Below, piece after piece: positions 1 to 6,073 of a DNA stretch of 6,073 nt (position 1 is its first letter; each line of letters begins with the position of its first letter). The notes beneath the pieces are model-generated. The model searched no databases. It worked only from the letters and a program-made list of their open reading frames with translations, and was not told the origin of the DNA. The translations under genes and the position numbers were made by a program. The stretch is from CAZFNU01 sp964520445 (GTDB taxonomy: Bacteria > Patescibacteriota > Minisyncoccia > UBA6257 > JAKLIH01): contig CAZFNU010000037.1 in NCBI GenBank assembly GCA_964520445.1, positions 1-6,073 of the forward strand. Direction: 5' to 3'.

Positions 1-277
1 TTGGAATTTGCTCATAAAAATTATCAGGATTTTTCTTCCTCTGAGCTTTGTATTCCGCAAACTCTTCATGTCTAAAAGTCTTACCTTTAACATCAAAAGT
101 AGCTACGATATAGTCTGGCTTAATTTCTGAAATTGCCTTTAAGAATATCAAGCAAAAACCATACACTGCATTAACCAAAACCCCCTTAGGATCAACCAAA
201 CCTGGAAGCGCATGATACGCCCGATGTATTAAAGCATTACTATCAACTATCATTAATGTCTTCTTGTTATCATCCAT
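1..277 (-). CDS. polA: DNA polymerase I, N-terminal part (5'-3' exonuclease domain), runs off left edge
   Basis: The first 92 residues are visible. They match the start of the 5'-3' exonuclease (FEN-like) domain of DNA polymerase I, which removes RNA primers and flaps in replication and repair. Visible landmarks are 'IVDSNALIHRAYHALP' (residues 10-25, with D12 a probable metal ligand), 'NAVYGF' (near 36-41), 'DYIVATFD' (55-62, with D62 a second probable metal ligand), 'KTFRHEE' (66-72) and 'YKAQR' (76-80). The start is the ATG at 275-277; an in-frame TAA at 287-289 rules out a long extension. The gene lies 59 nt downstream of the membrane protein gene and has its own promoter in that gap. The Arg in 'IHRAYH' is encoded by CGG, so CGG still means Arg here. 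No Trp or UGA codon occurs in the visible part. Whether the polymerase domain follows, or this is a stand-alone exonuclease, cannot be seen. Confidence 0.93.
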   Translation of the reverse strand, partial: MDDNKKTLMIVDSNALIHRAYHALPGLVDPKGVLVNAVYGFCLIFLKAISEIKPDYIVATFDVKGKTFRHEEFAEYKAQRKKNPDNFYEQIP

Positions 278-300
278 GTAATTACTTTATTATTAAATAT

Positions 301-330
301 ATTATACCATAACTTTTAACAAAAAATCAA
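301..330 (-). promoter_or_regulatory. Sigma70-type promoter for polA (extended -10)
   Basis: On the minus strand there is a perfect -10 TATAAT (301-306) preceded by TGG, giving the extended -10 form TGnTATAAT. A fair -35 TTGATT (325-330) lies 18 nt upstream. Transcription would start near 294, leaving a leader of under 20 nt before the polA ATG at 277. The element fills most of the 59-nt gap behind the membrane protein gene, so polA can be transcribed independently. Confidence 0.7.
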
Positions 331-336
331 CACCAT

Positions 337-1971
337 TTAAAGAACCCTTCGTCTTACAACAACCACCCCAATTATCGTCACCCCAACTAGCCCAATTAAA
401 CCTAACCAGATTCGATAGTCATTTCCCATTTTAATACTTACCTTTGACTCATTTTTAGGCAAAAACATCATTTTATCTGGCAAAACAAAATATTTATTTA
501 ATAGTTTGTTATCTTGGTATCCTCTTCAATTCTTATCATATTTGTAATTAAGAATAATCGGATCATTATCAATTGCCTTAGATATTTTAATATTGTTCTT
601 ATCAATCATCATATACTCTAATTCTTTTTTATCATCAATAGTTTTAGCTAAATTTCCAATATCTTTTAATTCAATGATTTTCAAATATTTTTTAGAAATT
701 TCATCTTTAATATCTTTTTCAGTATTCCCCATAATGATATATTCAACATTAGCTTTAAGATCTTCAATCTTTGCAACTTCAGACGACCTCAATAACACTA
801 CTTGCATATCTATCTTATTCAAAATTTCTTCCGATTTTAATTTGCTATTTAAATCATTTCAAAACAATTTATCATCAATTAAAATTGAGAATTTATCGCT
901 ACTATACACCAAATCATTTTCTTTGCTATTACTATCTACGATATAGTTATTAATTCGTATTCCCGTATCTTGCTTTATCGTATTCTTTTCCATTTCCTTT
1001 TTCTTATCAGCCAACGCTATTTTCATCATATTTTGCTTGTCTTTTATTTTATTACCATCCAATGTCTTAGCTTCATAAGCTAAATCTTTGACATTACTTC
1101 TAACTTCGCTATAAAAAGCCTTTAAATGTTTAAAATTTAAAAACAATAATGGAAGTATCAATACTAATGCTAAAATTGAGAACCTCTTAGTGTATCGTCT
1201 ATTAATTAAACGATTGAATCTCAGAATCCCCATAACCGAAAACAAACTAAAAAATATCTTGATTCATAGAATTAAACTTAACTTATTTAATACAACTACT
1301 AAATTATTAAATAAAGGCATATAAATATAACATAAAAAGCTAATAAAAATATAGAAAATAGAAAAAATCATTACAATAATATTTTGTTTTAATTTTTCCT
1401 TGTTCACTAAACAAGCTATCCCAAAAATATTAAACGGAAAAACAATCATTGCTAAAGGCATTCTTTTAACATCTAGAGAATTACCAACGCTCTCTCCCTC
1501 CGAAAAAGCCTTGACTTCATTATTGCCCAATTTCAAAAACCAAAAGACCGAAAGAACGCCAAAGCCTAAAACAAAAAGTAAAATTCTCTTAAAAAAATCT
1601 AGTTTCTTAGTATAGTATTTAAAAGCATAAACAGATATAACTAATAGGATTATTAAATTACTAACAAACAAATAGCTATTGCATAGTAATATCACATACA
1701 AACCAACACAAGCCACACACTCCATCAATAAATCAACTTTTTGATTATTTAAAAAATATCAGAACCCTAAAGCCGTTAATGGTGTAAACACAACCCCCAA
1801 TACTATCAGCCCCATTTCTTGATTAAAAATATTTAGATTGTATTTAAAGTTTATTATTAAAAACAATATACATAATACCAAGCTCAACATTTCCAATAAA
1901 GAAAACCTCAACTTTTTTTTAGACAGTATTGATATAATACAGACTATAATTAATAGCAAGATCAAATCCAT
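337..1971 (-). CDS. Polytopic membrane protein with PTPS-related/YfhO-like C-terminal domain (UGA read as Trp)
   Basis: One 544-codon frame with four in-frame UGA codons (residues 71, 236, 371 and 482), two UGG and a UAA stop. I see about ten hydrophobic segments between residues 1 and 281, then a lysine- and aspartate-rich soluble region (about 282-515), one more membrane segment (about 518-539) and a basic tail 'VVVVRRRVL'. The C-terminal layout, 'YKYDKN-W-RGY', then 'VLPDKMMFLP', then 'WLGLIGLVGV', resembles the end of large CPR membrane proteins of the '6-pyruvoyl-tetrahydropterin synthase related' and YfhO-like type, where 'PNW' precedes a short beta domain and a final helix. Such proteins are thought to be GT-C-like glycosyltransferases of the cell envelope; function here is inferred. 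Relatives usually have more N-terminal helices, so this copy looks short. The start is ATG 1969-1971; an in-frame TAG at 1993-1995 blocks extension. There is no Shine-Dalgarno sequence. Confidence 0.82.
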
Positions 1972-2026
1972 AATTTTAAGTATTAACTTTGGCTATTTTA
2001 ATAACCAATCTTTTAATACTCTAAAA

Positions 2027-2032
2027 ATTATA
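2027..2032 (-). promoter_or_regulatory. Candidate -10 box upstream of the membrane protein gene
   Basis: A perfect TATAAT on the minus strand (within TATATAAT) lies 55 nt before the ATG at 1971. No convincing -35 is found 16-18 nt upstream, so the call depends on the -10 alone in very AT-rich DNA. Placement after the mazG terminator makes it a reasonable start point for this gene. Confidence 0.35.
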
Positions 2033-2066
2033 TACGATAAAGACTATTGTAGATAATTTTTGAGAG

Positions 2067-2093
2067 AAAAAAATACACGGAAATATTTTTCCG
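2067..2093 (-). terminator. Small hairpin with T-run, possible second terminator or leader attenuator
   Basis: On the minus strand a 6-bp stem (CGGAAA, loop AATA, TTTCCG; 2078-2093) is followed after four bases by seven T (2067-2073). The stem is short and half A-T, so it is weak. It could back up the terminator at 2174-2215, or, if the upstream TTACAA/TATAAA pair is a promoter, act as an attenuator before the membrane protein gene. Confidence 0.35.
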
Positions 2094-2173
2094 AATAAAT
2101 ATTTGTATTTTTATATCTTTAGTTTAACATACCTTGTAATAAAAAACAAGACTTTGTATATCACCTAATCAAT

Positions 2174-2215
2174 AAAAGACAAGGCGTCCTCTAATATCTT
2201 GGAAGACGCCTTGTC
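2174..2215 (-). terminator. Rho-independent terminator of the MazG-like gene
   Basis: A perfect 11-bp GC-rich inverted repeat (GACAAGGCGTC at 2178-2188 and GACGCCTTGTC at 2205-2215) encloses a 16-nt loop. Read on the minus strand it is followed by TTTTATT (2171-2177). On the plus strand no T-tract follows, so it serves minus-strand transcription. It lies about 60 nt past the MazG stop and is the most stable hairpin seen in the window. Confidence 0.8.
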
Positions 2216-2275
2216 AGTACTGAAGATAATATATAACAGAATCACATAATATCCGCCTATCCGTAAAAATCACTT

Positions 2276-2581
2276 TTAATGTGATTTGTTCCTATTCTTC
2301 TCTAGCTTCTTTACAAAAGCTTCCCCTAAATCTATCTTTAAGTAAGCAGCTAATTTTAATGTCTGTCAAAAAATATCAGCCACTTCATCTTCAATATTCC
2401 CTGGGTCTGTGCCATTAGCAAATTCCCCTCTCTTAGTTTCCTTATGTAGCAATACTCTGGAAACCTCCCCTATCTCTTCGACTAGGTGTAAAAAAGCGTG
2501 AACAGGGGTTGTCTCGCTTTTCGTATACCCTATCTTAACCAAATGCTCATATACCAAATCCTGAGCTTCTTTGATCTCCAT
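2276..2581 (-). CDS. MazG-like nucleotide pyrophosphohydrolase (UGA read as Trp)
   Basis: A 101-residue all-alpha protein of the MazG/dUTPase-like NTP pyrophosphatase superfamily. These enzymes hydrolyse (d)NTPs to the monophosphate and pyrophosphate in the cytoplasm, usually to clean up non-canonical nucleotides. The metal-binding pattern is visible: 'EEIGE' (residues 35-39; E36 and E39) and 'EDEVAD' (64-69; E66 and D69). The family-typical 'W-QTLKLAAYLKIDL' follows, with Trp 72 encoded by UGA (2366-2368). A basic 'KKLEKNRNK' tail ends at a UAA stop. The length suits the small single-domain branch; ending at the UGA would remove the last helix. The start ATG 2579-2581 is preceded by AT-only DNA (an imperfect A/T inverted repeat near 2585-2610) and no SD sequence. 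It lies 68 nt downstream of tRNA-Gln and is probably co-transcribed with it. The exact substrate cannot be told. Confidence 0.88.
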
Positions 2582-2649
2582 ATTAAAAATTTAATATTTT
2601 TATTAATTTTTGTAATATAGTTTTTGGCATCTTCAATACATACTTTTTG

Positions 2650-2720
2650 CTGCGGGACCAGGATTCGAACCTGGATAAACTGATTCAAAGTCAGTTGTCC
2701 TACCATTAGACGATCCCGCA
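2650..2720 (-). tRNA. trnQ: tRNA-Gln (anticodon UUG)
   Basis: A complete 71-nt cloverleaf. The acceptor stem TGCGGGA pairs with TCCCGCA (7 bp), the D arm is GTCT/GGAC with loop AATGGTA, the anticodon stem ACTGA/TCAGT encloses loop CTTTGAA (anticodon TTG), the variable region is 4 nt, and the T arm CCAGG/CCTGG encloses TTCGAAT. The U1-A72 pair and G discriminator fit glutamine identity known from E. coli. The 3' CCA is not encoded (the discriminator is followed by CAAAAA), so it must be added by a nucleotidyltransferase. With U at the wobble position it can read CAA and, by wobble, CAG. Confidence 0.95.
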
Positions 2721-2733
2721 ATAAGACCTCAAT

Positions 2734-2763
2734 ATATTACTATATTTTAGCTCAAAAGTAAAC
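2734..2763 (-). promoter_or_regulatory. Candidate promoter for tRNA-Gln (and the MazG-like gene)
   Basis: On the minus strand TTTACT (2758-2763) and TAATAT (2734-2739) are separated by 17 nt, and the -10 ends 13 nt before the first tRNA base. Both boxes match the consensus at 4 of 6 positions, which is modest in AT-rich DNA. The position between the HTH gene stop and the tRNA supports it. Confidence 0.4.
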
Positions 2764-2767
2764 CCTT

Positions 2768-3484
2768 TTAAAAGATTGTTGATTTATCACCAAATAACTC
2801 AATCAACCCTTCAATATACCCTGCAATTCTTCTATTCAAATCTGTACTTTTTAAAACTATAATTCTTATCAATCCATTATAGTCATCTCCAACGTTTTTT
2901 CTTAAAGTACTTATCTTATTTTTCTTATAATACACCCTTATTTCATCTTTATTTATTTGCAATTTTTTACTTCAGAATTGTTTAATTCTTTCAACGTCTT
3001 TTGTCGTCTCATGAACATATAACTGAAATCGCAGATTATTCTTACTAATCCCCATTTTATCATTTAACCACTTCAGAAATACAAACGCCATTTCTGCGTC
3101 CATATTGCTAAAAATAACACGCTCTCCTATCCGCCAAAGCTTTGTTTTAGAACCTTCGCCTCAATACAAAACAACGCCCAATAATCACAAAGGATCTTTA
3201 ATTAAATCTTTTAATTCTTTTTTAGCTTCAATTTTTATTTTATTCTCCCTATCTATTCTTTGATTTTTTCTAGCAATACCACCTTTGCGACCTGCTTTTC
3301 TTCTATTATTATCAATATCTTCTTTTAATTTTCTTCTTTGTTCTGCAGTTAATTCAACTTTATTAACTCAATTACTAACGGTTGATTTTGGAACACCCGT
3401 CTTTTTCATAATTTTACTATAAGAAAAGCCTTGCTTTCTTAGCTCCATTACTTTTTTATATTTTATTTTATCTCTTTCCTCCAT
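2768..3484 (-). CDS. HTH DNA-binding protein with CPR-type 'LYWGEGSK' C-terminal domain (UGA read as Trp)
   Basis: A 238-codon frame with four UGA (residues 39, 100, 108 and 171), two UGG and a UAA stop. The N-terminus (about 8-42) is a resolvase/Hin-type helix-turn-helix: 'KVMELRKQGFSYSKIMKK', then 'GVPKSTVSN-W-V'. A basic linker with 'GRKGG' follows (about 55-95). The C-terminal domain opens 'LLGVVLY-W-GEGSK' (about 101-113) and continues 'FSNMDAEMAFVFLKWL', 'LRFQLYVHET', 'F-W-SKKL' and 'AGYIEGLIEL'. I recognise this as a conserved CPR hypothetical protein. The pattern 'GxxLYWGEG...FSN.D.EM..FL' recalls a LAGLIDADG-type fold, as in WhiA or homing endonucleases; that link is inference. DNA binding is well supported, while a nuclease or regulatory role is open. 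The start ATG 3482-3484 lies 9 nt after the ABC gene, so they are probably co-transcribed. A GGAGGAAAG lies just inside the coding region and cannot serve this start. Confidence 0.85.
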
Positions 3485-3493
3485 AATTAAAAA

Positions 3494-5314
3494 TTAAGAT
3501 TTGATTTCATACCCCTCAGCTTGTAATCTAAAAGCTTTAGCATACTTCCCATTTAACTTTATCAGTTCATCATGGCTTCCTTCTTCAACAATATGCCCTT
3601 CATCAATCAATATGATCCTATCAGCATTACGAACTGTCGAGAATCTATGAGAGATTATAATAACAGTTTTGTTATTAAAGAATTCATAGATATTATTAAA
3701 AATCTTGTATTCTGCTTCCGCATCAATTGAAGCTGTTGGTTCATCAAAAATTACCAACCATGGATTTCGATAGAACAATCTTGATATTGCAATTCTTTGT
3801 CATTGGCCAGTACTAGGACGAATACCACCCTTAAAAGCTTCGCTCAATATCTGCTCATATTTATTTGTATAAATATTAATAAAATCATCCGCATCAGCTT
3901 TTTTAGATGCTTCTCGTATTTTTTTATCATTCTTGTCTTTAGAAGTATCCCCCAAATATATATTCTCTCCGGCCGTCAAAGCCTGATATTCTCCAAAATC
4001 TTGAAACAAAGTTCCAACATTCTTGTAGTATGTATTTATCATCAAATCATTAATATTTTGATTATTGACCAAAATATCACCTTCAGTTACTTGATAGAAT
4101 CTTAATAGCAATTTAATTAAAGTTGTTTTACCAGCCCCATTGACTCCAACGATAGCCAGCTTCTCTCCTGCCTTTATTCTTAGATTCAAATCTTTAAATA
4201 TCAATCTTTCGGTATTTGGATATTTAAAATCTACATGGTCACACACAATCTCTGGCGGATTTTTAAATTCTTTTAATTCAATCTTCCCATCTTCAAAACT
4301 TGGTTTTAAATTAAAGAATTTATATGTATCATCAATCCTTAAAGCCATTTCATATAGTGAAGTGAGATCATTGAATAGAGCGTCTAAATTATTTTCAAAA
4401 CGTTCTAACATGCTGATATAGAAATACAATCTACCGATAGATAGCTTATCTCTGATAATCTTTCCGATTATATTTAGCATCATTCAGAAATACACGAAAA
4501 TATGAAAAAAGCTAAAACAAGTAGCTCAAGCATACATTTTCTTTCGAACTTTCAACCATCCCTTTAGATATATTTCAATAAAATTTAAACTTTTGTTCTT
4601 CAAATATTCAGCCGAATTATGAATATTCAACTCAATTAATTTAACTTTATCTAAAATATATCCTAAAATTCTGTTATTTAGTCTTCTAGCTTCAGTATTC
4701 TTAAACCCATATTGATACATTTCTTTTACAAAGCCTATCTCGGGAATATTTCTAACCACCATTCATAAAGCTGCTACTCATAATAGTTTGGGCATAAAAT
4801 AGAAAATGGAAATTCCCGAAATAATTACATTTATCACATCTGCAATCACACTAACAAAAGTGAAAAACAAACCAGGTAATTGGCCAACCTCATTCATTCC
4901 TCTAGTTATGATATTGTTTTTATCAGGGTCTTCCATCACTGGAACACCTAAAGTCTTGTAGTATTCATACAAAAAGATATCTGAATAAAAATAAAAATAT
5001 TGATTAGCTTTATTTCGATAATATCATCTTATTCTTCGAATTAATGAAGCCACAAAATTAAAACCTACTAGAAATATCAAATATGGAATTACCAATTCTA
5101 CTGAAGAATTGTTTTGCAGTATCTTTACAACCACATCGATAATCTTTGCAATAATTAAAAAATCAACCATTCCAACCACTCTGGACAATAGTTCAAAAAT
5201 AAAAAATAAAATACCCGAAGCTTTATTGGCTTTTATAAACATCTTAAAAGAAAACAAAGACAGTCTTAACATTTGTTTAAAAGATATCCTCTTATTCATT
5301 TGTGTATTTTCCAT
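3494..5314 (-). CDS. ABC transporter, fused permease and ATPase half-transporter (UGA read as Trp)
   Basis: A 606-residue type IV (exporter-type) half-transporter, expected to work as a dimer in the inner membrane, moving a substrate outward at the cost of ATP. Residues 1-340 form the membrane domain, with hydrophobic segments near 32-62, 74-92, 149-173, 175-190, 262-285 and 291-305. Residues 350-606 form the ATPase: A-loop Y365, Walker A 'GVNGAGKTT' (390-398), Q-loop Q438, signature 'PSTGQ-W-QR' (500-507), Walker B 'LVIFDEP' (520-526), D-loop 'SID' (529-531), H-loop H556. The signature deviates from LSGGQ (PSTGQ). Six UGA codons (residues 97, 179, 184, 263, 277 and 505) and two UGG occur; UGA 505 sits at a position that is commonly Trp in this family. 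The stop is UAA. The start ATG 5312-5314 lies 19 nt after the LamG gene, without an SD sequence; the ATG at codon 6 is an alternative start. Substrate unknown. Confidence 0.93.
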
Positions 5315-5333
5315 AAAATGTTTTAATTAATTA

Positions 5334-6073
5334 TTATAATCCAAATTTGCCCTTTGTAGAAGTATAATGTTGAGCCACTTCTTCCGCACTCAATCCCCTA
5401 TTATATATCCTTACTTCGTCAAGATAGCCGTCGGTAATGAATCTTTGAGCAGAATTATAAGCGCCAACATATTTTACTCTATTCGTTGAAGGAAATACAG
5501 GTGTCCCTGTAAGATTTTGAGTAGATCCAAATTGAACTCCATTCCTATATACTTTTGCCGTTTTATTAGCATAATCACAAACTGCCGCTATATAAAGCCA
5601 TTGATTGTCTAGCTCCTGAAAAAAATTACTAAGAGAAAATTGTCCTCCAGCAGAGCCGGTTGCATATTGATAATTAAAATTATTAGTATCGTTATTTCTA
5701 AATAATCAAAGATACCCTACCGTAGCGCTAGTAGTTCCCTCACCCAATATTGCTTGGTTTACTGTAGAGTTAAACACACTCTTCATTCACATCTCCACTG
5801 TTAGTATCCCTGTATTAGGAATTGCAAAACTCGGCGTTGAGATATAGTCGGTTGAGGAGGCATCATAGTACATTGCTTTGTTAGTTCCAACAGTTGTAAC
5901 TCTATCAGGCCCAGATAAAGTTCCAGTATAGCCGTTGCCAGAATAGTCAATAGCTGAACCACTTGCTTCATCAAACTTTCAGAATGCAATAAGATTCTTA
6001 TCACGTTGTAGTGGAGTCACAAATGTTCTATTAGGACTACCAATCTCAAAGGTAGATGTTAAGCTTCCTTCAT
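5334..6073 (-). CDS. LamG-domain (concanavalin A-like) surface protein, C-terminal 245 residues, 5' end cut off
   Basis: The frame enters from the right edge and ends at UAA 5334-5336. It holds one LamG/laminin-G-like jelly-roll domain, a fold typical of exported adhesion or carbohydrate-binding proteins. Recognisable elements in order are 'NLIAF-W-KFDEASGS', 'DYSGNGYTGTL', 'TVEM-W-MKS', 'GYL-W-LFRNN', 'NQWLYIAAVCDY', 'KVYRNGVQFGS' and the closing 'YLDEVRIYNRGLSAEEV'. Three Trp are UGA (5979-5981, 5787-5789 and 5706-5708) and one is UGG. In LamG relatives the 'Y/F-W-x-FDE' and 'V-x-x-W-x-K' positions are almost always Trp. The protein ends shortly after the domain, so any signal peptide, pilin-like N-terminus or further domains lie outside the window. 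Proximity to the ABC exporter (19 nt) suggests one operon. Ligand unknown. Confidence 0.88.

Larger units (their letters stand above)
1972..2275. other. Intergenic spacer between the MazG-like gene and the membrane protein gene
   Basis: About 304 nt of AT-rich DNA without a credible gene on either strand. It holds, in minus-strand order: a short hairpin over the MazG stop (arms 2281-2287 and 2267-2273, 7 bp, followed by a few T); the strong terminator at 2174-2215; a weak hairpin with arms 2146-2150 and 2133-2137; a possible promoter pair (TTACAA, 18-nt spacer, TATAAA; roughly 2110-2140); a second terminator-like hairpin at 2067-2093; and the -10 candidate at 2027-2032. A short stop-bounded frame (1996-2043) just upstream of the membrane gene has no start codon or SD sequence and is not called. 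Confidence 0.6.

Noticed and set aside
593..946. Plus-strand open frames, e.g. 593-946, 1400-1615, 1838-2056, 3797-4105, 4140-4421 and 5109-5330
   Set aside because: All except 1838-2056 lie wholly opposite real minus-strand genes, and that one overlaps the membrane protein start and spacer. They have low-complexity composition and no recognisable motif.
1996..2043. Short stop-bounded frame just upstream of the membrane protein, considered as a lost N-terminus or leader peptide
   Set aside because: It has only about 16 codons between two stops, no ATG, and overlaps the candidate -10 box.
2585..2610. A/T-only imperfect inverted repeat between tRNA-Gln and the MazG-like gene, considered as a tRNA terminator
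   Set aside because: It has no G-C pairs and one unpaired base, so it is too weak to call; such repeats are expected by chance in this composition.
2530..2721. Minus-strand frame covering the tRNA and the start of the MazG-like gene
   Set aside because: It translates straight through the complete tRNA-Gln and overlaps the better supported MazG-like start in another frame.
337..5314. Several adjacent short genes or pseudogenes (fragments broken at 526, 859, 1264, 1759, 2366, 2972, 3800, 4484, 4526, 4763, 4778 and 5024)
   Set aside because: Every break is a UGA in a continuous frame at Trp-type positions, with no frameshift. Five genes decaying only by UGA is implausible; recoding explains all of them.
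337..6073. UGA read as glycine (the Absconditabacteria/Gracilibacteria code)
   Set aside because: Gly would fall at columns that are normally Trp (ABC GQ-W-QR, LamG F-W-KFDE, HTH SN-W-V), while real Gly positions such as LamG 'YSGNGYTG' use GGN.
337..6073. UGA as selenocysteine
   Set aside because: There are 18 sites in five unrelated proteins, none at redox Cys positions, and no downstream hairpin was noted at them.

Overview
The window is a stretch of chromosome from an AT-rich bacterium, most likely a member of the Candidate Phyla Radiation (Patescibacteria). This rests on protein character: the N-terminus of DNA polymerase I, a HTH plus 'LYWGEGSK' protein of a type I associate with CPR genomes, a LamG surface protein, and a membrane protein with a 'PNW'-type C-terminal domain. 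It is an inference without database support. Every gene found lies on the minus strand.

The central observation is the genetic code. Under the standard code the five genes other than polA break into short fragments. Each break is an in-frame UGA, and all fragments of a gene share one frame. Reading UGA as an amino acid restores five intact reading frames of normal family length, each ending in UAA. I count 18 in-frame UGA against 7 UGG. UGA falls where the families expect tryptophan: the ABC signature 'GQ-W-QR', LamG 'AF-W-KFDE' and 'VEM-W-MK', HTH 'SN-W-V', 'LY-W-GEG' and 'F-W-SKK', MazG 'ADIF-W-QTL', and membrane protein 'KN-W-RGY'. The reading is therefore UGA = Trp, not the UGA = Gly code known from Absconditabacteria and Gracilibacteria.

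Layout in transcription order (right to left). A LamG-domain protein, cut by the window edge (5334-6073), is followed after 19 nt by a full 606-aa ABC exporter half-transporter (3494-5314). After a further 9 nt comes a 238-aa HTH protein with a possible endonuclease-like C-terminal domain (2768-3484). These three probably form one transcription unit. Next is tRNA-Gln(UUG) (2650-2720) with its own candidate promoter, then a 101-aa MazG-like nucleotide pyrophosphohydrolase (2276-2581) followed by a strong hairpin terminator (2174-2215). A roughly 300-nt AT-rich spacer precedes a 544-aa polytopic membrane protein (337-1971). Finally polA starts at 277 behind a good extended -10 promoter and runs off the left edge.

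None of the five visible start codons has a recognisable Shine-Dalgarno sequence. All five are AUG followed directly by GA (AUGGA), which may be an initiation-context signal. No CRISPR array, insertion sequence, phage gene or defence cassette was seen. The genes do not form one obvious pathway: the window mixes housekeeping (polA, tRNA, MazG) with cell-envelope functions (membrane protein, exporter, LamG protein).
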